This document shows, piece after piece, positions 55,546-63,745 of a stretch of 63,745 bases of DNA. Where the stretch lies: assembly GCA_030849075.1 (NCBI GenBank), contig JASAOO010003444.1, forward strand, positions 1-63,745, in the 5' to 3' direction. Under the pieces are notes generated by a model. The model did no database searches and had not been told where the DNA came from. It saw only the letters and a list, made by a program, of their open reading frames with translations. Made by a program: the position numbers and the translations under genes. This DNA is from Zelonia costaricensis. Its lineage: Eukaryota; Euglenozoa; Kinetoplastea; Trypanosomatida; Trypanosomatidae. Within the stretch, counting starts at the first letter, position 1. Each line of letters begins with the position of its first letter.

Positions 55546-56037
55546 ATGTCCGGCAGCGCTGAGGCCAACCTGAAGAAGCTGGGCCTGACCCTGCCCGCCC
55601 CCGCGGCCCCCGCCGCCTCCTATGTGCCCTTCAACATCGTGGGCAGCACGGTCTACATTTCCGGCCAGCTGCCCAAGGATGCGGACGGCAAGCTGATCGT
55701 CGGCCAGCTCGGTGCGCCGCTCACGGTGGAGGAGGGCAAGGCGGCCGCCGGGGCCTGCGCCCTGTACCTCATCGCTCAGATGAAGGCCGCTGCTGGTGGC
55801 AACCTCGACAACGTGAAGAAGGTTGTGATGATCCGGTGCTACGTGAACTCCGCCAGCACCTTCCACGATCACCCCTTCGTCGCCAACGGCTGCTCCGACC
55901 TGCTGGTGAGTGTGTTCGGTGAGGAGGTTGGCCGCCACGCCCGCTGCGCCTTCGGCGTGGCGCAGCTGCCCTTCAACAGTGCAGTCGAGATCGAGGCGCA
56001 GATTGAGGTCGACACGTCCGCCAAGGCCTCCCTGTAA
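55546..56037 (+). CDS. Rid-family (YjgF/YER057c/UK114) protein, formerly 'endoribonuclease L-PSP'
   Basis: The 163-aa protein has the chorismate-mutase-like Rid fold: SYVPFNIVGSTVYISGQLP, then GQLGAPLTVEEGKAAAGACA, CYVNSASTFHDHPFVANGCS, and the final CAFGVAQLPFNSAVEIEA. The length and the segment order match the 'YjgF-like subgroup 1' branch common in bacteria rather than canonical RidA (about 130 aa). In RidA the Arg of the VARLP motif is needed to deaminate enamine/imine intermediates. Here that position is Gln (Q140). Imine deaminase activity is therefore doubtful, and the older endoribonuclease label has no visible catalytic basis. A cytosolic homotrimer is likely from family knowledge. 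The ATG at 55546 (caaccATGtcc) gives a standard N-terminus; the upstream open frame is UTR. Confidence 0.92.
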   Translation: MSGSAEANLKKLGLTLPAPAAPAASYVPFNIVGSTVYISGQLPKDADGKLIVGQLGAPLTVEEGKAAAGACALYLIAQMKAAAGGNLDNVKKVVMIRCYVNSASTFHDHPFVANGCSDLLVSVFGEEVGRHARCAFGVAQLPFNSAVEIEAQIEVDTSAKASL

Positions 56038-56912
56038 GTCTGGCGGACGACGTTGCGTGAGTCACCGCCTCGACAAAAGAGGCGGGGAGGGGTGCGGCGG
56101 CGGGGTGCGGCGGCGGCAAGCGTAGAAGCCCATGTGCGAGAAGAGCCGTGACCGCCCGCACTCCTTGCGGGTGAGTGCACCAGCGCCGGCGACCCCACCC
56201 ACGTGCGGCCCCGGTAAAACTCCTGCTTCCGCCTCCCCCCAGGGCCTCCCAGGTCGTGTGCCGGTCATCGCCCATCTCCGTCCCCCTCCGCATCCGTGGC
56301 GGCTCACTCCTCCTATTTCCGTCTTTGTTTGTGTCGCTCGTGTAGGGCACGCGGTGCCGCCCCGCCTCACCAGCGCCTTTTTTTTTTTGCCCGCGGCTGC
56401 CGTGCTCGCCAGTGACGGACGCGCTTCACGACGGCTGCCCCTCCACTCCCCTTCTTCCCTCTGCCACATTTCCACGTGCGCGGAGGGTGGCCCTGTGTGC
56501 GCGTCCCTCACGGCGCTTCAGTAAGCCATGCTTCTTCTTTCTCCCCGATAGCGACAACGAAGAAATGCGGCAGCGCCCGCTCCACGCTCACACAGGAAAC
56601 CACGTCCCCCTCTGTGACATACACACGCGCACACACGCCGCAACAGCGAACTTGCGCCACACCAGTGCTCGTTCTCACAACGCCACCCACTGCGCCGCGG
56701 GAGGGGGAGACCCCCTGGGAGCCGTGTGCGGTGGCAGTGCTGCTGGAACGGGGACTGGCTGCGTGTGACTAGCGTGCTGCCGAAGTTAAGTGGTCTGCCA
56801 AACACATCGCGCTGCCTCGGAGTTGAGTCACGCGCGTTGCCCTCTCCAGCTCACCAAGGGCACCCGTGTGGAGACGTCGCGTGAGTAGACGAGCCGCGAC
56901 GACTCGGCGCGA

Positions 56913-56950
56913 GGGGTGCAGGGGTGCAGGGGTGCAGGGAGGGGGGGGGG
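56913..56950 (+). repeat. 8-bp triplicate repeat plus G-rich block
   Basis: Three tandem copies of ggggtgca (56913-56936) continue into gggagggggggggg. The sense strand could form a G-quadruplex. Confidence 0.85.
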
Positions 56951-57704
56951 CAACCGCCGAGGGGCGCGTGAAGCGAGTCGGCGGTCTCCTCTGGCGTCGT
57001 CGTGGGCCACGCTCCCCTCCCCGCGTGTCCCTCGTCCTCCCGCGTCAGGCCGCCTCGCCCTGCCGAAGGTTTGCTGTGGGGCACTTCGTTCTTTTCTTTT
57101 TGTTCTTCTTTCACACCCCTTGCACGCGCGTGGGCAGCGGGACGCCGGGTACTGCGCAGCCTCGCAGCACCTCCCTCCACCCCGCAGCGGTGTCCCCCGC
57201 GGTGCGTTGTGGCCACATGCTGAGGAGGGAGGCAGCCGCAGTGCGAGCAGGCGGCTGTGCGCTCTAAACACGTGTGCACAGACCTGCCCTGGACCGGAGG
57301 TCCGTCATGTAAGTGGAGAGGCAAACACTCGACAAACAGAATGAAAAGCCTGCGACACACGGCCCCACCTGAGAGGTGGCCGCGGGGGTGGGTGTCTGCT
57401 TGTTGTTCACGTCTCCCAGGACGATGGGCCCGATGCACTGCATCTGTGAACGCCACGGAGCCGCCTGTACTGCTGGTTTCGGCGCGCCCTTCACGTTTTC
57501 CGACCGACTGCAGCCACCACGGCACCAAACGGGCGAGCAGGTCGGAAGAGTTCTTTTCTTTCTTGACCGTGCGTATGCCCCATCGTGTGTCGCGCTCGCT
57601 GCATTGCCGGCACTTGTGCACAGTGAAGGCCAAGCACCGCCTCTTCACACTCCGCCTGTCTGCACACTGTCTCCATTGCCTTCACTTGACTCTACGGTTA
57701 CACA

Positions 57705-57738
57705 TGTGTCACACACACACACACATACACACCCACAC
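57705..57738. repeat. interrupted (CA)n microsatellite
   Basis: CA dinucleotide run broken by single T and C changes, in the long spacer before the ABCC gene. Confidence 0.85.
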
Positions 57739-60057
57739 ACGCTCACAAACCTGCGCCGTGAATCGACTCCTGCCAAAATAATAAAACAAGAACGCTCTGT
57801 AAGATCGCCTTCCCCAGTGTCACCGCTGCCCGTCTTGCGCGCGTTTTGGTCCACGGCCCCTCTCCCACTCGCACATCCGCCGTTGTATCGCTTCAGCTTC
57901 TTCCCTTGCCCGTATATCTTTCTGTGTTTTTCTGCGCTTGTGCAACTACGTGGTGGTCGGGTGCGTCCGTCAGCTGCACCACGGCGCCAATCGCATTGCG
58001 TGCGTCATTTTCTTCTTTTTTTTTGCTTTTAAGAAGAAGCCTGTTGATCTTGCTCCGTAGCGCTACAGACAGAAGCTCGAGCGACGCCGCTCCGTTGCAG
58101 GAAGCAGCTGCGCAACCACCCCCCCAAAAAACTGAAGACATCGTCTGCTTCACGCGCGAGATCGATCGAACGAGTCCGAGCACTCAGCGCGTACATTCGA
58201 CGCGCATGCACGAGCGGGCGCTCTGCATAAACGCCCTTTCCTCTAACGCCTCGCTGGTGTTAAACGGACTGTCTGAGCCACGCTAACTCGCGGCTTTCAA
58301 GCTGAGAGGGAAAGCTGCGTTATTTGCTTCACTTGGTGGGTTTGGGGAGAGGCTGGAGGTGTTGGTGGGCACCGTGCTCGCTGGGTCGGTCCGGCCTCCG
58401 TGCCATCGGTCTAACACCGTCGGCCAGAATCTGGGCTCGCACATCCAGGATCTCTGCATCTCGTCTCTGTTGACGACGGGGGCGTCTGTGCCTCGATCGC
58501 CGTTGGCTTTCTGTTCTCGTTTGTGTTTTCCCTTCCCTCCCCCTAGCGTCTACTGTTGTGTACTCCTCGCTACGCTTTTTGTTTTCCTCTTTTGGTCTCC
58601 CACCGTGCGTTGGTCTGGAAGTGGGCCAGCCCCCTTTCTTCGCCCTTCACTTCCTCCCACGTTTGCCTCATCGTAGACACCGCCAGCGAATCGACTCAAG
58701 CCGCTGTGCGCTTTCACGGGTGCGCACACCGACGACGCATTGTCAACCGCCTTTGCACCTTCGAGGTCTGGCCTGGCGCTCGCTGTTCGCTTCCTTTGTT
58801 GTGCTTTCCGCTCTTGACCGCTTTTCTTAGTGACGCCCCGCTGCGCGCCCGGCCGCCCTTCAAAACGAAAAGCCAATTTGATTGCACGGAGGCGGCTGTC
58901 TCTCTCTCGACCCAACGCACGCTGGCGGAGAGGCGTCAGTCGCGCCTGTTCAAACCGCTGCCCCAGCATATTTGCTTGTCCGCGTTTCCGCCGCGAACAC
59001 ACATACTTTTTGTTTTTGCGGGGGACCCTCGAGCGAGACCGCACACGCACATTGTCCACGTCGTGTGAAGAGGAGCACCTGGAGTGCCACCCCGTTCCCT
59101 GGGTATCACAGGCGCCGTCTTTTTCTCACTTCTTTCCGTGACTTGCTGGACAGCTCCGTGCCAGGGCAACGTGTGCTCGCTAGCTGTCTGCTCTTTCGCC
59201 GCGGTTTCACCCCACTCACGTGCGCTACGCTGCTCTTAACCAAGTAGTCGGTGGATAACGCCGTACTCGCCTCATCACACGCCACGTCGCAGCCCGGGCA
59301 AGCGTCTGCACGACGGCGTCTGTGTAGCTCGTGTGCCCTTGTGATCGAGATTGCAGCCCACTGCAATCGCTTCGCACCGCACCACCTTTACCGCACTTCT
59401 TGCAACTCCGCCTTCCCGCTACGGCCCGAGATTTCGATCGAGTCTGCTGCAGACACGACACGCACTCGTTCTTCCTCCATCCAAGTCTTGCGCTCGCTGC
59501 GCGCTTTTCGGTAGAGCCGTCGCGGCGGTTTGAATTCTGGCGCTCTGCCATCCACCGCGCCCCACGTCAAGCCATTCTTTTGTCTTTTTCCTCTCCACAG
59601 GTGCGTGTGAAGGCCTTGTGTGTTTCTGTGCACAGCGAACGCTCTCTTGCTTTCGCTTTCTGTGTGTTGCGTGCGCGCCTGCGCTCTCCGTGCGCACGCG
59701 TGCCTTATTGCTGCCCGTTACCTCCAAGGGTGCGCCGCAGAGTGCGTCCACTGTCGTCCCGGCACCGAGGGGCATCGCACAGGCGAACTCGTATCCGCAG
59801 AAATAGGGAACCAGGTTAAACAACGGTGCCCAGTCCGTGAGCCCGCTCGCTTTGCGGTGACGGTGTTCATCTACCGTCATTGGCGCTGGAGACCATCGAC
59901 TTCAGCGTTGACGACAAACCGCACAGCACCATCTTCAACAATCTCTTGCCGCCTACCGCATTCACAGCGATCTGCGTCCTCGACTGCTGTTACACAAGCC
60001 CATTGCGATCACGCGCCGACCACTCCGTTTTATAGCCAGACCTTGCAGCAGGTTGCC

Positions 60058-63000
60058 ATGCACGCGGCTGTGGAGGAGGAGCTGCCGGGGGAGGTGCCGG
60101 CAGAGGTGCCGGTGCGGCGGCTGCGGCACCAGGCGGACCCGCTGCGCGACTACCGCCGCGAGCACCTGGAGCTGCAGGAGCGGCTGGCGGAGATGTGGGG
60201 CCCGGAGGCGCCGTACACGCCTGTGCCGGAGGAGACGGCGTCGTGGTTCCAGCGCTGGTACTACGGGTGGGTGTACGACACGGTGCTGCTCGCGTCGCAG
60301 GAGAAGCTGACGCTGGAGGAGCTGCCGCCGCCGACGGAGGACGTGCGCGCGCACGAGTGCGGGCTGCGGCTGTCGCGCGCGGTGCAGGCGGCGATGTACG
60401 ACCGCAACGCGTGGAACTGCATGGTGGGGTGCGACGTGGTGAGCACGCTGGACGGCGCGAGCCGCGGCGTGCTGCGGTGGGTGGGGGTGCCGCAGCAGGG
60501 CGGGTACACGCACATGATGGCTGGCGTGGAGTGGAGCGTGGCGCCTGCGGTGCGCGAGGCTGCGCGGGCGGACGACAGCGTGACGTCGCCGTTCTTCGAC
60601 GGCGTGGTGCACGGCGAGCACCTGTTCGTGCCGGAGCGGACCGATGCGTCGACGCTGGAGGAGGTGGCGACGCTGAAGCTGGACTTGACGAGCCGCGGCG
60701 GCGTCGTCGAGGTGCCCACACCAACGCGCTTGCCTCTCGCAAAGCTGCTGGTATTCAAGCTTCCGTACTACTTCTGGATGCAGGTGCCGTTCCTCTTTAT
60801 GGGCTGCATCTGCACCGTGTCCATGCCGTCGCTGCTGCAGGCGTTCGTGGCGTTTCTGAACGCTGACGCGAAGAGTCAGACGTGGGGCCGTGGCCTCGGC
60901 CTGGCTGCCGGAATGTTCCTCGTGCAGGCCATGCAGAGCATCTGCAATCAGCGCTACAACTACTTTGCGATGAAGTGTGGCTTATCTTACCGTTCTGTGC
61001 TCACCACTGTGATATTCGAGAAGTGCATGACCATCTCGAGCGGTTCCCTGACGCGTCCTGAAATGAATGCTGGCCGCATCATCAACATGGTCGGTGCTGA
61101 TGTTGAGCGAGTGAACTTCTTTATGTATTTCGCCATGTTCCTGTGGAGTAGCCCGATGGTGCTGATGCTGGCGATTGCGCAGCTGGCTCGGCTGGTGGGG
61201 TGGTGCGCCATCATGGCGATTGTGTCGTTTGTTGCGACGATCCCGGTGAACGCATTCTTCATGGGTATCCAGATGCGGGCGCGGCAAGACATCACGAAGG
61301 CGGCGGATGCACGCGTGAAGGCGACGAACGAGTTCTTCTCCGGCATCCGTGTGGCGAAGTTCATGACGTGGGAGCCGCGCTTCATCGCCAACATTGAGGC
61401 GAGGCGCGCGGTGGAGCTTTTCTTCCTGAAGAAGATTCAGACGAGCCGTGTTGCGACGGCGTTTGTGAACAACGCGGCGCCGATCTGCATGATTGCGCTT
61501 GTGTTCACGGTGTACTACTGGACCGGGCACAAAATGGAGCCGACGGTTGTCTTCCCGACGATTGCGCTGCTGGGCATCTTGCGGCAGCCGTTCCAGCAGA
61601 TTCCGTTTGTGTTCACGATGGCGATTCAATTCCTGATTGCGATGGGCCGCATCAACAGGTTCCTGGAGTGCGACAACGCCGCGTGCTCGACGGTGGAGGA
61701 CATTGAGGAGTACTTCAAGGAGCAGCACGAGCACAGCACGGCGTGCCAGCTGGCGGCGGTGCTGGAGAGCGTGGACGTGACGGCGTTCGTGCCGGTGAAG
61801 CTGCCCTTTGCCCCGAAGATGAAAATGACGCTTCTGTCGCGTGCACTGCGGATGGTGTGCTGCGAGCAGTGCAAGCCGACAAGGCCGCGCCCGAACCCCG
61901 CCGCTGTGGTGGAGGAGATGGTGTTCGCGGCACCGGCCAGCGGGTCCCCGCGCGTCATGGAGAATGGGCGAAGCGCCTCACAGATGTCAACACCGACGTC
62001 TACATGCAACGCAAAGAAGCCGCTGATGAAGACGGACGAGTTTTTTGAGCTGGAGCCGAAGGTGCTGCTGGAGGACGTGAGCGTGAGCGTGCCGCGCGGG
62101 AAGCTGACGGTTGTGCTTGGCGCGACGGGGAGCGGGAAGTCGACGCTGCTGCAGGCGCTGCTGTCGCAGTTCGAGATCAGCGCGGGACGTGTGTGGGTGG
62201 AGCGGAGCATCGCGTACGTGTCGCAGCAGGCGTGGATCATGAACGCGACGGTGCGCGGCAACATCCTGTTCTTCGGCGAGGAGGACGGCGCACGGCTTGC
62301 GGAGGCGGTGCGCGTGAGCCAGCTGGAGGCGGACCTTGAGCTGCTCGGCGGCGGGCTGGAGGCGGAGATCGGGGAGAAGGGCATCAACCTGAGCGGTGGG
62401 CAGAAGGCGCGCGTGAGCCTCGCGCGTGCGGTGTACGCGGACCGCGACGTGTACCTGCTGGACGACCCGCTGTCTGCGCTGGACGCGCACGTTGGCGAGC
62501 GCGTTGTGGCGGAGTGCTTCCTCGGCGCGCTTGCGGGGAAGACGCGCGTGCTTGCGACGCACCAGATGCACGTTGTGCCGAAGGCGGACCACGTGATTGC
62601 GCTTGCGGGCGGGCGCGTGGAGTTCAGCGGGAGCAGCGCGGACTTCATGCGCAGCCCGCTGTACGCGGAGATGGCCACTGAACAGAAACATGAAGAGACG
62701 GACAATGCGGCTGAGGGGTCGAATACGGAGAGCCGCATCTCGGACGTTGCGGACGCTCTCCTGGATGGCGATGACGCTGCGGCGAAGGGCACCAAAGCAG
62801 CTGCACAGGCGGCTCTCGTGGCGCCATCACGGCGTGGGGGAGGCCCCGCTGACGCAGTCGGGGAAAGCGCTTCCAAGCGGCTGACAACGAAGGAGGAGAA
62901 GGCCACAGGAACGGTGCCGTGGCCCACGTACATGGCGTACTTCCGCTACTGTGGGGGTGTTCATGTCGCGGCGGTGGTGCTGATCGTCTACTTTGTGACG

Positions 63001-63745
63001 GAGATGTTGACGGTCTCCAGCAGCGTGTGGCTGTCGTACTGGTCGACTCACTCCGGGGACCACGACACGAAGGTTTACCTCATTGTGTACTTGACGCTTG
63101 TCGTTGTGGGTACCGTCAGCTCCCCGGCACGATTCTCACTCATGTTTACGGCGATGCGGCACGGGTGCGCGGCGTTGCACCGAGCTGTGCTGCGAGCGGT
63201 GGCTGCCGGGACGATGGAGTTCTTCGATAGCACACCGATGGGCCGCATCATGAGTCGCTTCTCACGTGACATTGACATTATCGACAACGGACTGCAGATG
63301 ACGATGCAGAACTCCATGGAGTGCTTCTTCTCCATCACTTCGTCGATGCTGCTTACGATCGTGTCGCAGCCTGTGATTATTGTGGTGCTCATCCCGACCG
63401 GGTATCTGTACTACCGCCTCATGGTCTTCTACAACGCCGCGAACCGCGAGATTCGACGCTTCACAAGTGTCATGAAGACGCCGGTGTACACACTGTTGAC
63501 GGAGCTGACGACAGGCGCGGAGACCATCATGGGCTTTGGAAAGGCGGGAGTGGTGATGCAGGAGGCCCTGAGGCGGCTGGACACTGTGCTCTCGTGCACA
63601 CAACTCGAAAACGGGCTGCGTCAGTGGCTGGCAATGCGGATCGAGCTGCTGAGCAACATCGTCGTCACCTCCATTGCTGTGGCTGGGGTGATATCGCGGA
63701 TGACCGGGCTCGGCTCGTCGAACACTGGCCTCATCTCGTTGTCGT
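60058..63745 (+). CDS. ABC transporter subfamily C (MRP/PgpA type), 3'-truncated by the window end
   Basis: The frame is open from the ATG at 60058 to the last base (1229 codons), with no stop codon. Residues 1 to about 230 are cytosolic lead. Transmembrane domain 1 spans about 235-540 (helices near YYFWMQVPFLFMGCI and FFMYFAMFLWSSPMVLMLAI). Nucleotide-binding domain 1 has Walker A G688-A-T-G-S-G-K694-S-T, signature L778-SGGQ782, Walker B VYLLDDPLSALD and the switch His in LATHQMH. A charged linker follows, then transmembrane domain 2 from about 955 (VHVAAVVLIVYFVTEML). The second nucleotide-binding domain lies beyond the window. Leishmania ABCC proteins export thiol conjugates, and the MRPA member confers antimony resistance. 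Which paralogue this is cannot be decided here. Codon composition changes abruptly within the gene. Confidence 0.95.
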   Translation, partial: MHAAVEEELPGEVPAEVPVRRLRHQADPLRDYRREHLELQERLAEMWGPEAPYTPVPEETASWFQRWYYGWVYDTVLLASQEKLTLEELPPPTEDVRAHECGLRLSRAVQAAMYDRNAWNCMVGCDVVSTLDGASRGVLRWVGVPQQGGYTHMMAGVEWSVAPAVREAARADDSVTSPFFDGVVHGEHLFVPERTDASTLEEVATLKLDLTSRGGVVEVPTPTRLPLAKLLVFKLPYYFWMQVPFLFMGCICTVSMPSLLQAFVAFLNADAKSQTWGRGLGLAAGMFLVQAMQSICNQRYNYFAMKCGLSYRSVLTTVIFEKCMTISSGSLTRPEMNAGRIINMVGADVERVNFFMYFAMFLWSSPMVLMLAIAQLARLVGWCAIMAIVSFVATIPVNAFFMGIQMRARQDITKAADARVKATNEFFSGIRVAKFMTWEPRFIANIEARRAVELFFLKKIQTSRVATAFVNNAAPICMIALVFTVYYWTGHKMEPTVVFPTIALLGILRQPFQQIPFVFTMAIQFLIAMGRINRFLECDNAACSTVEDIEEYFKEQHEHSTACQLAAVLESVDVTAFVPVKLPFAPKMKMTLLSRALRMVCCEQCKPTRPRPNPAAVVEEMVFAAPASGSPRVMENGRSASQMSTPTSTCNAKKPLMKTDEFFELEPKVLLEDVSVSVPRGKLTVVLGATGSGKSTLLQALLSQFEISAGRVWVERSIAYVSQQAWIMNATVRGNILFFGEEDGARLAEAVRVSQLEADLELLGGGLEAEIGEKGINLSGGQKARVSLARAVYADRDVYLLDDPLSALDAHVGERVVAECFLGALAGKTRVLATHQMHVVPKADHVIALAGGRVEFSGSSADFMRSPLYAEMATEQKHEETDNAAEGSNTESRISDVADALLDGDDAAAKGTKAAAQAALVAPSRRGGGPADAVGESASKRLTTKEEKATGTVPWPTYMAYFRYCGGVHVAAVVLIVYFVTEMLTVSSSVWLSYWSTHSGDHDTKVYLIVYLTLVVVGTVSSPARFSLMFTAMRHGCAALHRAVLRAVAAGTMEFFDSTPMGRIMSRFSRDIDIIDNGLQMTMQNSMECFFSITSSMLLTIVSQPVIIVVLIPTGYLYYRLMVFYNAANREIRRFTSVMKTPVYTLLTELTTGAETIMGFGKAGVVMQEALRRLDTVLSCTQLENGLRQWLAMRIELLSNIVVTSIAVAGVISRMTGLGSSNTGLISLS

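Larger units (their letters stand above)
56038..60057 (+). promoter_or_regulatory. 4.0-kb gene-free spacer before the ABCC gene
   Basis: No convincing gene is seen on either strand. Contents include a T-run near 56379-56389, a triplicated ggggtgca at 56913-56936 running into a G-rich block to 56950, a CA-type microsatellite at about 57705-57738, and many pyrimidine-rich tracts (for example 58500-58600 and 59575-59597). AG at 59599-59600 after a strong tract, and AG at 59966-59967, are candidate acceptors for the ABCC mRNA. This is the largest gap in the window. Confidence 0.4.

Noticed and set aside
58556..59068. 170-codon plus-strand frame before the ABCC gene
   Set aside because: It is a translated pyrimidine-rich spacer with no recognisable motif.
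59575..59610. Sequence like a cis-intron 3' splice site (tract, then cacag|gtgcg)
   Set aside because: No coding exon lies upstream and cis-introns are extremely rare here; it is better read as a trans-splice acceptor candidate.

Overview
The window is nuclear DNA of a trypanosomatid, most likely a Leishmania-type parasite (Leishmaniinae). All 23 convincing protein genes lie on the + strand, none needs an intron, and coding sequence is GC-rich with G/C-ending codons. Genes are separated by 0.4-4 kb spacers full of pyrimidine tracts, homopolymers and CA/TG microsatellites. This is the layout of one polycistronic transcription unit, in which mRNAs are separated by spliced-leader trans-splicing and polyadenylation. 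Several proteins are trypanosomatid hallmarks: a mitochondrial tryparedoxin peroxidase with an IPC resolving motif, an arginase-like protein without metal ligands, and an MRP/PgpA-type ABCC transporter. From memory, the order peroxiredoxin - cyclophilin - arginase-like - GDP-mannose pyrophosphorylase - BEACH - ABCC matches Leishmania chromosome 23 and a block of T. brucei chromosome 8. No search was run.

Layout. 0.6-8.6 kb: an unknown 617-aa protein, a CNOT11-like subunit of the CCR4-NOT deadenylase, an unknown Cys-rich protein, and the snoRNP protein UTP15. 9.3-14.8 kb: mitochondrial peroxiredoxin, a cyclophilin with a Lys/Ala tail, a small basic protein, and the arginase-like protein. 15.6-23.8 kb: a coiled-coil protein, an RMI1/TDRD3-type OB-fold protein with a Gly/Tyr/Gln repeat array and RGG tail, a family-16 methyltransferase, and GDP-mannose pyrophosphorylase. 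27.5-36.6 kb: one giant 3034-residue BEACH protein. 38.1-42.7 kb: a degenerate cyclophilin, the V-ATPase proteolipid, and an ABHD4/5-type hydrolase. 45.3-56.0 kb: two leucine-rich-repeat proteins (the second with a cyclic-nucleotide-binding-like domain), a probable myristoylated membrane protein, two further unknowns, a poly(ADP-ribose) glycohydrolase and a Rid-family protein. 60.1 kb to the end: an ABCC transporter cut by the window edge before its second nucleotide-binding domain.

The genes are unrelated housekeeping functions (RNA decay, rRNA processing, redox, sugar-nucleotide supply for glycoconjugates, membrane traffic, acidification, transport). They share transcription rather than a pathway, so control should lie in the long UTRs. 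The most interesting points are enzyme-family members that have lost catalytic residues (arginase-like, cyclophilin-like, Rid-like), the RMI1/TDRD3-like protein with a nested prion-like repeat array, a consensus LC3-interacting motif in the BEACH protein, a composition mosaic in the ABCC gene, and three very long gene-free spacers. I found no tRNA, rRNA, CRISPR array or intact transposon. snoRNAs and degenerate retroposons (SIDERs) cannot be excluded by eye.
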